A stretch of DNA of 64,000 nucleotides from Marinibacterium sp050389775 (GCF_050389775.1 NZ_CP177144.1:3720001-3784000); one strand, 5' to 3'. Positions 51,335-59,670 are shown, counted from the first letter of the stretch. Program-made: numbers and translations. The notes: generated by a model not told the origin, from the sequence alone.

Positions 51335-52168
51335 TCAGGGGTCGGGTTCGAAATGAACGAGGTATCCGGCCGACCAGAACAGGGCCGCCAGGGCGGTACG
51401 GCTGGCGGCCACGTCGTGGCCGGGCAGCGGGCTTGCGACCAGAATGCTGTCGGGCAGAACGGCTAGGTGCGCGGCGACAACGTCGCGCCGGCGCCCCGAG
51501 ACGGTGGGGTCCAGGGCGGCTTCGCGGCGCATGACGGCCCGGGTGCGCGCCGCGGTCCTGAGGTGCTCGCACCAGGTATCGCCCTCGAAGACCGAGACCA
51601 GCAGATCGACCGGCACGATCTCGGCCGTGGTTGTTGCGGCCAGCGGCCCGGCCGAGATATCGGCAATCCGGTGGCGCCCGCTGCGGTAATCGCCGATGGA
51701 TGCGATCCCCAGCCGATCCAGAACCGCCGCGGCCTGGTCGGGCGGCACAAGGGCGCCCAAGGCGGTTTCCAGCGCGGCCAGGTCGGCCTGGTCTCCGAGC
51801 CGGTCAAAGAGCGATTGCTCGCCCACCGACACGACCGGCCCGGCCAGCGCGGCCATCTGGGCGGTCAGGCGCAGGCGGCTGATGGCGTCCAGCCAGGTGA
51901 CACCGCCCATGCGATGCCGCCGGGCGCGGCTTTCCCGGCGGCTGTCCGGGCCGGATCCGGTCGACACCTCGTCGACCAGACCCGTTTCAAAGACCGGAAC
52001 GGCAAAATCCGTGCCATCGACCGCCACCGCGTCAACCGCAGTATAGCTCTTCTCGTCGCTGTCGGCCCCGGCATTGGCCAGGATCGCCAACCCGCCGACG
52101 CCACCGACAAGGGTGGTTTCCACGAAGGTCGCCTGGGTCATGCTGGCAAGGATGAAATCTGAAAACAT
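51335..52168 (-). CDS. First gene of the contractile-tail operon, unknown protein
   Basis: 277-residue protein as called. The start is uncertain: ATG 52168 (MFSDFILASMTQATFVETT) has no clear ribosome-binding site, and an internal ATG about 86 codons later (MGGVTWLDAI) could also serve. The middle includes the segment GPVVSVGEQSLFDRLGDQA that is repeated upstream of the operon. It lies 64 bases before the sheath gene, a position where cap or DUF4255-type proteins occur in related clusters, but I cannot confirm that family here. Confidence 0.55.
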   Translation of the reverse strand: MFSDFILASMTQATFVETTLVGGVGGLAILANAGADSDEKSYTAVDAVAVDGTDFAVPVFETGLVDEVSTGSGPDSRRESRARRHRMGGVTWLDAISRLRLTAQMAALAGPVVSVGEQSLFDRLGDQADLAALETALGALVPPDQAAAVLDRLGIASIGDYRSGRHRIADISAGPLAATTTAEIVPVDLLVSVFEGDTWCEHLRTAARTRAVMRREAALDPTVSGRRRDVVAAHLAVLPDSILVASPLPGHDVAASRTALAALFWSAGYLVHFEPDP

Positions 52169-52469
52169 CGAACCGTCTACCGTGGCCGGCCGCCGCGACC
52201 CGGGCGCACCCGGGGCGCGGTGGCCGGCCCGCGCAAAATGCCAATCCCACGAGACAAAATGGTAAGACGCGGTCTTGCCCGGCAGGTTGCCGAACCGTGG
52301 CGGCCCGTCTGTCGCGCCCGCCACCTGTCAATGCGTCCGTCTCTGGCTCCAGCTTCGCCGCCAACGGCCGCGCGGTAAATGAGGCGGAGGATCCGGTGGG
52401 CACGGATCGAAGGAACCGGATATTAGGGTTCATGTCAGGGGACATACGATCAGGCCCCTGCCCGGCCCG

Positions 52470-52620
52470 CGCCCCAGTCGGGCCGCCGGCCATCCGGCGG
52501 CGCCCCCGTGCGAACAGGCGGAAGGGCGGCATGAGCCCACGGCCGGACAGGCGAATGCCCCCTCGCCGCCCGCGACCGGTCAGGCCGAAGGGCCGGCGTT
52601 GGTCCGCCGGCACAGGGGAA
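52470..52620. repeat. Degenerate tandem repeat, period about 31-34 bp
   Basis: GC-rich units with an ACAGGCNGAA-like or AGGCCGAAGG-like core are anchored at about 52487, 52521, 52553, 52587 and 52618, spaced 31-34 bases. The element CCGGTCAGGCCGAAGGGCCG at 52576-52595 closely resembles the core of the 35-bp array at 29.4 kb, so the two may be related. Confidence 0.45.
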
Positions 52621-52624
52621 CCCG

Positions 52625-52706
52625 GGACGGTTTCCATTACGGCCAGGGCGGCCTGGTCTCCCTGCCGGTCAAAGTGCGATTGCTCGCCCACAGACACGAC
52701 CGGCCC
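52625..52706 (-). pseudogene. Diverged duplicate of part of the first contractile-tail gene
   Basis: About 82 bases that match 51761-51841, inside the first gene of the operon, with roughly nine differences by eye, in the same orientation. On the minus strand both encode GPVVSVGEQS-x-FDR-x-GDQA. The copy has no start codon context or downstream continuation of the gene, so it is a remnant. Confidence 0.65.
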
Positions 52707-52787
52707 GTGCGGCGCGCCCTGCCGGGCAGGCAAAGGGGCCGGCGGCTGCCCTGCCCCCGGCCCTTTCGATTGCGCCCCGATGCGGCG

Positions 52788-55700
52788 TCAGATCAGCCAG
52801 TCCTCGCTGAGCACGGTGTCGGCCGACAGGTTCTTGATATAGGCCAGATCGACAATCCCGGCGCCGGTGTCGAAGGTCAGCATCGAATTCTTGCCGTCGG
52901 CCACCAGGGCGAACAGCTCGTCGGCCAGCGCATCCGCCACGCTGCCCCCGCCCAGCAGGCCCGAGACCGAGATCCTGTCGTCGTCGGTCAGCTTGAAATC
53001 GGAGAGGTAGTCGCCGCCCTCGTCCAGCGCGGTGAAGACAAAGACATCCGCCCCGCTGCCCCCCTTGATCTCGTCGGCCCCGGCGCCGCCGGTAATCACG
53101 TCGTTGCCGCCGCCGCCGTTGATGATGTCGGCGCCTGCGCCGCCAAGGATGGTGTCGTCGCCATTGTCGCCGAAGATCGTGTCGATCCCGTCGCCGCCTT
53201 CGACATGGTCGGCGTCGTTGCCGGCCTTGAGGTAATCGTCACCATCGCCGCCGAACAGCTGGTCCAGCCCGCCATCGCCGTAGATCGTGTCGTTGCCCGT
53301 GCCGCCTTCGGCGTAATCGTCATCGTTGCCCAGCTTGATGTAATCGTCGCCATCGCCGCCAAACACCGTGTCGTCGCCGTTGTCGCCATAGATCTTGTCG
53401 ATCCCCGCGCCGCCGGTGACGTAATCGGCGTCGTTGCCGGCCTTGATGTAATCGTCGCCGTCGCCGCCGTGCAGCTCGTCAAAGCCGTTGTCGCCGTAGA
53501 TCTTGTCGTTGCCCGCACCGCCGTCGGCGTAATCGTCTCCCTTGTCGCCCTTGATGTAATCCAGCCCGTCGCCGCCATACATCGTGTCGTGGTCGTACTT
53601 GCCATAGATCTTGTCGTCGCCGGCGCCGCCGTGGATCACGTCATCGCCATTGTCGCCATAGAGCATGTCGTTGCCGTCGCCCGCGTCGAGATAATCGTCG
53701 CCATCGCCGCCATAGAGCTTGTCGACCCCCTCGCCGCCGTCCAGCCGGTCGTCGCCGTCCTCGCCCTTGAGGTAATCCTTGCCGTCGCCGGCAGTCATCA
53801 CGTCGTTGCCCGCCCCGCCGTAGAGCTTGTCGGCATCGGCCCCGCCGCTCATCGTGTCGTCGCCGTCATGGCCATAGAGCGTGTCATTGCCCGCTCCGCC
53901 GGCCAGCTCGTCGTCGCCTTCGTGGCCGTAGAGCTTGTCGGTCCCGTCCCCGGCGTCGATCACGTCATTGCCCAGCCCGCCGTAGATCGTGTCGTTGCCG
54001 GCCCCGCCATCCATCGTGTCGCTGCCGTCATCGCCATATATCCGGTCATTGCCGTCGCCACCGGTCAGGGCGTCGTCGCCGTCGTGGCCATAGAGGTAAT
54101 CGTTGCCGCCCCCGCCGGTGATCACGTCATCGCCGGCATCGCCATAGACTTTGTCATTGCCCTCGCCGCCGTCCAGGTCGTCATCGCCGTCGCCGCCGTA
54201 GAGGTAATCGCTGCCGTCATCGCCGCGCAGCAGGTCGTCGCCCTCGTCGCCGTAGAGCCGGTCGTTGCCCTCGCCGGCGGTCAGGTCGTCGCCGCCATCG
54301 CCACCATAGAGGTAATCGTTGCCAGCGCCCGAGCGGATGACATCGTCGTCGCCCTCGCCATAGATCCGGTCGTTGCCATCGCCGCCGGACAGGTCGTCGC
54401 CGCCATCGCCGCCATAGAGGTAATCGTTGCCGGTATCGCCGGTGATCACGTCGTCGCCGGCATCGCCGTACAGCTTGTCATTGCCCAGCCCGCCGATCAG
54501 CAGGTCGTCGCCCGCCCGGCCATAGAGGTAATCATTGCCCTTGCCGCCATCGATCTCGTTGTTCAGGTCGCTGCCATAGCCGTAATCCGACCCCGAGCCG
54601 AGCAGCAGGTTCTCGATGTCGGACCCCGCCTCGATCGTCAGCGCCTTGCTGCCGACCTTGCCCGGCGTGCCGTCCAGGTAGATCCGGCTGCCATAGGTCA
54701 CCGCGCTGAGGTCCAGCGTGTCGTTGCCGCCGTTGGTGTCGCGGATGATGCTGGCCTCTTCGGTCCAGTTCTGGACAAAGGCGTTGGTCAGGGTGATCAC
54801 CGTGTCATAGGCATCGGGATCGGGGCCGACCGGCACGCTGTCGACATCGATGATGTCGGCCACGCTGGCGGTGGACGCGATGCCGGTCAGAAAGGCCATG
54901 GCCAGGGCGCCCAGCCCGCCGCCGTTGACCATCAGCCAGGACCCGCCGGTTGCGGCGGCCAGCCAGACCATGCCATCGCCCACCGGATCGCCGCCGTCAT
55001 AGCCCAGGGCGGCAAACAGGCCCGACAGGTCGATGCGGTCGCCCTGCGACAGGCTGAAATCGGTGATCGTGTCGCCGGCCTCGTTGGCCGCGCCATAGAC
55101 AAAGACATCCCCCCCGGTGCCACCGGTCAGCGTGTCGGCCCCGGCCCCGCCGACCAGGATGTCGTTGCCGCCCTGGCCCAGGATCGTGTCATCGCCGGCC
55201 CCGCTTTCCAGGGTGTTGTCGGCCGTGTTGCCGGTGATGTGGTCGACCCCCGAACCGGTGCGCAGGTTCTCGATCAGCGCGCCCCGGGCAATGGCCAGGT
55301 TGCCGGTCTTGCCGTTCATGTCCGAGAAGGCCTCGGCCTGCAGGTCGATGCGCTGGTTCTGCCAGCGGCTGCCCAGGTCGATCATGTCGATGCCGCCGCT
55401 GTCGAAGATCGTCACCGCCTTGCCGGTGTCCAGCCCCATGCCGTACTGGGTCAGGTTGGTGTTGTCGCCATAGATGCTGTTGCCCGTCTCGATGTCGGTC
55501 GGCGTGCCGTAAAGGCTCTGGATCGCCACGATATCGGCCATCTGGGCCGTGGCCAGGTAGGCAAAGCTGGCCGAGACATTGGGATTCTCGTTGTTCGAGA
55601 AATAGGACATCACCGACATCTGCCAGCTGTCATTGGCGTAATGCGCCTGGCTGTTGTAATCGGCCGACCCGTTGTAGAGCCCGCCATGACCCAGCCCCAG

Positions 55701-56522
55701 GGCATGGCCGATCTCGTGGATGTAGGTCTGCAGGTAATAATCGCCGTAACCCTGCCACGAGGTATGCACGTTGACATTCGACGCGATGATCGTCGTGCCC
55801 GAGGTCGACGAGGAATTGTAGGCCCCGGCCTGGTTGTCGTCGAAGGTGATCATGGCGCTCGACGACTGGGTGAAGGTCAGCCCGGTCACCGCCGTCCAGG
55901 CCTCCAGCGCCTGCAGGGCCGTGGCCTTGCCCAGGGCGTCCAGCCCGTTGATATTGACGGTGATCGTGCCCCCGGCCTGCACGTTGAACGACCGGGCCTG
56001 CATGCCGTTGTCGGCCCAGAACCCGTCGGCCAGGTAATCGGCGATCTGGTCGACCGAATAGACCGGTTTGGACGCGGCGGTCGCTCCGACGGGCATGGTC
56101 GCCCCGCCCGCTGCGACACCGGTCATGGCCTCTGGCCCGGCGATCCCGGCATCGGGCTGCCAGGCGATGGTGTAGCCTCCGGTTTCGGTCTCGTCGAAGG
56201 TGATCATCGCCTCGGGCGCTTCGACAAAGCTCAGCCCGGTCTCGGCCGCCCAGTCGTCCAGCGCCTCGAGCACGGCGGCCCGGTCGGCGGCGTCCAGCCC
56301 GTCGAGATTGACCGTGACCACGCCATCCGCCGGCACGTCGAAGGTCCAGGCCTGCTGGTCCTCTCCGGCCACGAAATCGTCGGTCAGGTAGCCGGCGATC
56401 TCGTCCATGGAATAACTCAGGGTCGCCGGGACGGTCCCTTCGACACCGCCATCGGTCAGCGGGTCGACATGGGGATCATAGACGGTCAGGCTCGGATCGA
56501 GCGCTTGGCACATGGTGCACAT
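52788..56522 (-). CDS. RTX serralysin-type metalloprotease (M10B) with duplicated N-terminal region
   Basis: 1244-residue protein without a signal peptide, expected to leave through a type I secretion system using its C-terminus. It begins MCTMCQALDP, as in other Rhodobacteraceae serralysins. The zinc site HEIGHALGLGH (269-279) is followed by a Met-turn (SVMSYF, Met305). A small RTX block (about 440-475) with an M10_C-type domain (GGDVFVYGAANEAGDTITDF) is followed by a second, very long RTX block (about 650-1160; dozens of GGxGNDxLYG units) and a final secretion-type domain. Residues 36-121 and 154-236 are clearly homologous: the N-terminal part of the protease domain is present twice and only the second copy leads into the zinc site. 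Extracellular, calcium-dependent activity is expected. No type I transporter is in the window. Confidence 0.92.
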   Translation of the reverse strand: MCTMCQALDPSLTVYDPHVDPLTDGGVEGTVPATLSYSMDEIAGYLTDDFVAGEDQQAWTFDVPADGVVTVNLDGLDAADRAAVLEALDDWAAETGLSFVEAPEAMITFDETETGGYTIAWQPDAGIAGPEAMTGVAAGGATMPVGATAASKPVYSVDQIADYLADGFWADNGMQARSFNVQAGGTITVNINGLDALGKATALQALEAWTAVTGLTFTQSSSAMITFDDNQAGAYNSSSTSGTTIIASNVNVHTSWQGYGDYYLQTYIHEIGHALGLGHGGLYNGSADYNSQAHYANDSWQMSVMSYFSNNENPNVSASFAYLATAQMADIVAIQSLYGTPTDIETGNSIYGDNTNLTQYGMGLDTGKAVTIFDSGGIDMIDLGSRWQNQRIDLQAEAFSDMNGKTGNLAIARGALIENLRTGSGVDHITGNTADNTLESGAGDDTILGQGGNDILVGGAGADTLTGGTGGDVFVYGAANEAGDTITDFSLSQGDRIDLSGLFAALGYDGGDPVGDGMVWLAAATGGSWLMVNGGGLGALAMAFLTGIASTASVADIIDVDSVPVGPDPDAYDTVITLTNAFVQNWTEEASIIRDTNGGNDTLDLSAVTYGSRIYLDGTPGKVGSKALTIEAGSDIENLLLGSGSDYGYGSDLNNEIDGGKGNDYLYGRAGDDLLIGGLGNDKLYGDAGDDVITGDTGNDYLYGGDGGDDLSGGDGNDRIYGEGDDDVIRSGAGNDYLYGGDGGDDLTAGEGNDRLYGDEGDDLLRGDDGSDYLYGGDGDDDLDGGEGNDKVYGDAGDDVITGGGGNDYLYGHDGDDALTGGDGNDRIYGDDGSDTMDGGAGNDTIYGGLGNDVIDAGDGTDKLYGHEGDDELAGGAGNDTLYGHDGDDTMSGGADADKLYGGAGNDVMTAGDGKDYLKGEDGDDRLDGGEGVDKLYGGDGDDYLDAGDGNDMLYGDNGDDVIHGGAGDDKIYGKYDHDTMYGGDGLDYIKGDKGDDYADGGAGNDKIYGDNGFDELHGGDGDDYIKAGNDADYVTGGAGIDKIYGDNGDDTVFGGDGDDYIKLGNDDDYAEGGTGNDTIYGDGGLDQLFGGDGDDYLKAGNDADHVEGGDGIDTIFGDNGDDTILGGAGADIINGGGGNDVITGGAGADEIKGGSGADVFVFTALDEGGDYLSDFKLTDDDRISVSGLLGGGSVADALADELFALVADGKNSMLTFDTGAGIVDLAYIKNLSADTVLSEDWLI

Positions 56523-56551
56523 GGGGATTTTCCTTGAAGCCGGGGGATCGC

Positions 56552-57001
56552 TCAGAGTGGGAGCTTGGTGAAGCGCAGCAGGTCGTCGGCGAAGCGGCCG
56601 AGGATCGCGTCATTCAAACCGGCGTCCGACACCGACAGGGTCAGCGTCGGGCCCGTCCCGGCCACGCCATCGGCGCGGCGCCAGGCCAGATGGCCGGACA
56701 GATGCCCGACCAGGGGCCCGGACTGAGGCCCAGACTTGATCCCCGACTGGGGCTCGGACTGGGTGCCATGGGCCCGCGCCTCGGTCACGAAGTGCACCGA
56801 GAACACGCCATTCCCCGGGCTGTCCGAGACGATGACCGCCCCGTACCGGGCCCGCAACGCCGCCGCGAGCGGCTGGCAGAAGAAGGCCTCGGGACCGCCG
56901 GGACAGACCAGGCGGATCTGCGGCGCGGCCCGGGCGGGCGTGGTGGCGGACAACAGGGACAAGGCGGCAGCGGCCATGATGAATGTCACGACGGGAGACA
57001 A
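56552..57001 (-). CDS. Small secreted protein of unknown function next to the RTX protease
   Basis: About 149 residues. A signal peptide-like segment (VTFIMAAAALSLLSATTPARA) precedes the mature region (APQIRLVCPGGPEAFFCQ), which has two Cys residues that may form a disulfide. The middle includes a short repeat of QSGP-type residues. The start is uncertain: TTG 57001 has GGAG five bases upstream, while ATG 56977 would leave a short, uncharged signal. Cotranscribed with the protease gene 30 bases downstream. A periplasmic protease inhibitor would fit the context but I see no proof of it. Confidence 0.55.
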   Translation of the reverse strand: MSPVVTFIMAAAALSLLSATTPARAAPQIRLVCPGGPEAFFCQPLAAALRARYGAVIVSDSPGNGVFSVHFVTEARAHGTQSEPQSGIKSGPQSGPLVGHLSGHLAWRRADGVAGTGPTLTLSVSDAGLNDAILGRFADDLLRFTKLPL

Positions 57002-57207
57002 GCTGGCTCCGATTGCGGTTTTTCTGGTGGATACCGGGACATTCTGACCCTGCGGCCAAGACACACCGGAAACCGGGCGCTGCGCGGGGCCTAATTGTGA
57101 AAATTTCGTGGCGTTCGGATTGGGGGCCGCTTGCCCGTCGCACGCCGGCACCCGTTTGCGCCATCAAACCGGGCGCGGGGATGGTCTCTGCACACCCGTT
57201 TGCCCAC

Positions 57208-57230
57208 AAAAAAGGCCCCGCGAGGGGCCT
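57208..57230 (-). terminator. Intrinsic terminator of the tRNA-Ser gene
   Basis: On the minus strand a seven-base stem (AGGCCCC, loop, GGGGCCT) with a four-base loop is followed directly by six T residues. It begins about 24 bases after the tRNA 3' end. It is a textbook rho-independent terminator and the clearest one in the window. Confidence 0.9.
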
Positions 57231-57253
57231 GTTTTCGGTGTGCAGGGGCTGCG

Positions 57254-57343
57254 TGGCGGGGAGACAGGGATTCGAACCCTGGGGACGCTCTCACGCCCAA
57301 CGGTTTTCAAGACCGCCGCATTCGACCACTCTGCCACCTCCCC
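57254..57343 (-). tRNA. tRNA-Ser(UGA)
   Basis: The minus strand folds as a class II tRNA with a seven-base acceptor stem (GGGGAGG pairing with TCTCCCC, one G-U), an anticodon stem-loop GGTCTTGAAAACC with anticodon TGA, a long variable arm (GGGCGTGAGAGCGTCCC-like), a T-loop GTTCGAATC and an encoded CCA end. The long variable arm and anticodon identify serine, reading UCA and related codons. A strong terminator follows. Confidence 0.95.
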
Positions 57344-57600
57344 GGTCCCTGCCGTTTATCGCCGAAGCCCGTCGCAGGCAAGGCATCGCGCGCCGTTCCT
57401 GCACCCCGTCCCCTTCCCCGCAAAACGCCCCGAACCGGCAGGGCCGCCACAGGCCGGTCGGCAAAAACGCCACCCCGATTCGCTGAAGCCTTTTCAGACC
57501 GGCCCATCACATGTATCCTTGACCGCAAACATCCGACCCGGGCGATACGATCCGGGCGGAAGGGCAGAGCGCATCCGCGCCGACACGGGCAAGGGCAGAC

Positions 57601-58497
57601 ATGATGACATTCACCACCAAAACCGCGGGCGTGGTTCGCGTTCTCGTTCTGGGCGCGGCCGGTCTGGGCCTCGCCGGTTGCTCGGAATTCCCGAGCCTCA
57701 ACCGCCTCACCGACCCGGCCAAGGCCGGCGCGGGCGAGGACACCGTATCGGAAACCAAGCTGGTCGAACGCGATGTCGAGGCCCCCGAGGTCTTTGACGT
57801 CACCGAGGCCGGGCTCTGGGACGGGCGGCCGTCGCTGGGCGGGGTCTGGGTCGCGCATCCGGATGTCGAGGAACCGGAACGGGTGATCATCCGCAACACG
57901 GCCAACGGCAAGTTCGTCATCGGTGCGCTGTTCCGCCGCGAACGCGACATCCCCGGCCCGCGCCTGCAGGCCTCGTCGGATGCAGCCGCCGCCCTGGGCA
58001 TGCTGGCCGGCGCGCCGGTCGACCTGAACGTCACCGCCCTGCGCCGCGAAGAGGGGCCGGCCGATCCCGCCACGCCCGCCGAGCCCGAGCTGAACGCCGC
58101 CGCCGATGTCGAGGAAACCGCCCTGGCCCCGGTGGCCGGAGCCCAGGCCGCAATCGACGCGAGCGAAGACACGCCCACGATCGCGCCCCAGTCGCAAACC
58201 CCCGAAACCGTGATCAAGACCGCGGCTGCTGCCCCAGCGACCACAACATCTTCCGCTTCGAAGCTGGCCAAACCCTATATCCAGATCGGCATCTTCTCTG
58301 TTGAGGCCAATGCCAATCGTGCCGCCGACATGATGCGCACCGATGGCATGGTGCCCACGGTTTACAAACAGGAAGCGAACGGCAAAACCTTCTGGCGAGT
58401 CGTGATCGGCCCGTCCAACACCCGGTCCGAGCAAACGGCGCTGCTGAAGCAGATCAAGAACACCGGGTTCACGGATGCCTATGCCGTGACCAAGTAA
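57601..58497 (+). CDS. SPOR domain-containing lipoprotein
   Basis: 298-residue envelope protein. A lipoprotein signal with lipobox LAGC (VLGAAGLGLAGCSEF, Cys at residue 27) precedes an Ala/Pro/Thr-rich linker (about 150-220). The C-terminal 75 residues are a SPOR domain (YIQIGIFSVEANANRAADMM, FWRVVIGPSNTRSE) that binds denuded glycan strands of peptidoglycan, mostly at division sites. It precedes a penicillin-binding carboxypeptidase by 15 bases, so the pair probably serves septal cell-wall work. The ATG at 57601 has an AAGGG site about seven bases upstream. Confidence 0.87.
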   Translation: MMTFTTKTAGVVRVLVLGAAGLGLAGCSEFPSLNRLTDPAKAGAGEDTVSETKLVERDVEAPEVFDVTEAGLWDGRPSLGGVWVAHPDVEEPERVIIRNTANGKFVIGALFRRERDIPGPRLQASSDAAAALGMLAGAPVDLNVTALRREEGPADPATPAEPELNAAADVEETALAPVAGAQAAIDASEDTPTIAPQSQTPETVIKTAAAAPATTTSSASKLAKPYIQIGIFSVEANANRAADMMRTDGMVPTVYKQEANGKTFWRVVIGPSNTRSEQTALLKQIKNTGFTDAYAVTK

Positions 58498-58512
58498 CGA
58501 AAGGACCTCGCC

Positions 58513-59670
58513 TTGCGTCTTCTCACGGTTCTGGCTTTCTGCCTGTCCTGTCTGGCCGCCCTGCCCGCCCTGGCCTTCGACACATCCGCCCGCGCGGCCT
58601 ATGTGCTGGACCAGACCACCGGGACCGTGCTCTTGTCCAAGAACGCCAGCGAACCGCTGCCGCCGGCGTCGATGTCCAAGCTGATGACGCTTTACGTGGC
58701 CTTCGAAGCCATCCGTGACGGTCGCCTGTCGCTCGACGAACGCCTGCCCGTTTCCTCGCATGCCATGAGCTACAAGGGCTCGACCATGTTCCTGGACACC
58801 ACCGACCGGGTGCGTGTCGAGGACCTGCTTCGCGGGATCATCGTGCTGTCGGGCAACGATGCCTGCGTCGTGCTGGCCGAGGCGCTCAGCCCCGATGGGA
58901 CCGAGGCAGGCTTTGCCCGGTTCATGACCACCCGGGCGCGCCAGCTGGGCATGGAAAGCTCGACCTTCATGAATTCCAACGGCTGGCCCCAGGCCGGCCA
59001 CATGATGTCGGTCAAGGACCTGGCGATCCTGGCCCAGCACATCATCGAGGATTTCCCCGAATTCTACCCGATGTTCGCCGAAACCGAATTTGCCTTTGAC
59101 GGCCGCGCGCCGCAGAACGTGCGCAACCGAAACCCGCTGCTGTCGCTGCAGATCGGCGCCGACGGGCTCAAGACCGGCCACACCCAGGAAGCGGGCTACG
59201 GGCTGGTCGGCTCGGCCCGCCAGGGCGATCGCCGGGTGATCTTCGTGATCACCGGGCTGGATACCGAACGCGCCCGCGCCGAAGAGGCCGAGGCCATCGT
59301 CAACTGGTCCTTCCGCCACTTTGCCGAAAAGACCATCGCCAAAGAGGGCGTGCCCGTGGCCCGGGCCGAGGTCTGGATGGGCCGCGAACCGTCGGTCGGG
59401 CTGGTGCCCGAGGCCGATTGGGACGTGCTGCTGCCGATCCTACAATCGGGCGAGCTGGACGGCGAAGTTGTCTATGTCGGCCCCGTCGACGCCCCCGTCC
59501 GCAAGGGCCAGCCGCTGGGCGAGCTGGTCGTCCGGCCCGAGGGCCTTCCCGAAATGACCCTGCCGCTGGTGGCCGATGGTGACGTGCCGGCCGGCGGGTT
59601 CCTCGTGCGTGTCACCGCGGCCGCAAATGCGTTGATCAAGAAATGGCTCAGCCCGGACGCCGCGACCTGA
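58513..59670 (+). CDS. D-alanyl-D-alanine carboxypeptidase (penicillin-binding protein 5/6 family)
   Basis: 385-residue periplasmic enzyme that trims the terminal D-Ala from peptidoglycan peptides. Signal peptide MRLLTVLAFCLSCLAALPALA is followed by the three active-site motifs: SMSK (Ser-x-x-Lys), SGND (Ser-x-Asn) and KTGH (Lys-Thr-Gly). A C-terminal beta domain with an amphipathic helix at the end (ALIKKWL) should anchor it to the inner membrane. The start is TTG 58513 with AAGGA seven bases upstream. Its end overlaps the thymidylate kinase gene by 28 bases. The DacA/DacC subtype cannot be settled from motifs. Confidence 0.9.
   Translation: MRLLTVLAFCLSCLAALPALAFDTSARAAYVLDQTTGTVLLSKNASEPLPPASMSKLMTLYVAFEAIRDGRLSLDERLPVSSHAMSYKGSTMFLDTTDRVRVEDLLRGIIVLSGNDACVVLAEALSPDGTEAGFARFMTTRARQLGMESSTFMNSNGWPQAGHMMSVKDLAILAQHIIEDFPEFYPMFAETEFAFDGRAPQNVRNRNPLLSLQIGADGLKTGHTQEAGYGLVGSARQGDRRVIFVITGLDTERARAEEAEAIVNWSFRHFAEKTIAKEGVPVARAEVWMGREPSVGLVPEADWDVLLPILQSGELDGEVVYVGPVDAPVRKGQPLGELVVRPEGLPEMTLPLVADGDVPAGGFLVRVTAAANALIKKWLSPDAAT

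Larger units (their letters stand above)
52169..52787. other. Gap upstream of the contractile-tail operon
   Basis: This 619-base region between the RTX protease gene's 3' end and the first tail gene should contain the operon's promoter, though I cannot assign a clean -35/-10 pair. It also holds a degenerate repeat array (about 52470-52620) and a diverged fragment duplicated from the first tail gene (52625-52706). I see no intact gene; an open frame through this region is a by-product of the duplicated fragment. Confidence 0.5.

Noticed and set aside
32795..52168. Intact prophage
   Set aside because: No capsid, portal, terminase, integrase, holin or lysin gene is visible within the block.
32795..52168. 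Type VI secretion system
   Set aside because: No TssJ/L/M membrane complex, TssB/C two-part sheath, TssK or ClpV-like ATPase is seen; the J/gp25/gpD arrangement is that of phage-like or extracellular systems.
52032..52733. Separate 233-codon gene upstream of the tail operon
   Set aside because: The only gene-like part is the segment duplicated from the first tail gene; the rest crosses the repeat array and has no domain.
52900..54600. CRISPR-like array of regular repeats
   Set aside because: The regularity comes from RTX nonapeptide codons (27-base period) in a single long reading frame; there are no spacers of constant length and no cas genes.
52599..56537. Plus-strand open frame of 1312 codons opposite the RTX protease gene
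   Set aside because: It is the reverse complement of a repetitive, GC-biased RTX coding sequence; the antisense product is a monotonous Ala/Val/Ile repeat with no domain, while the minus strand has the clear serralysin.
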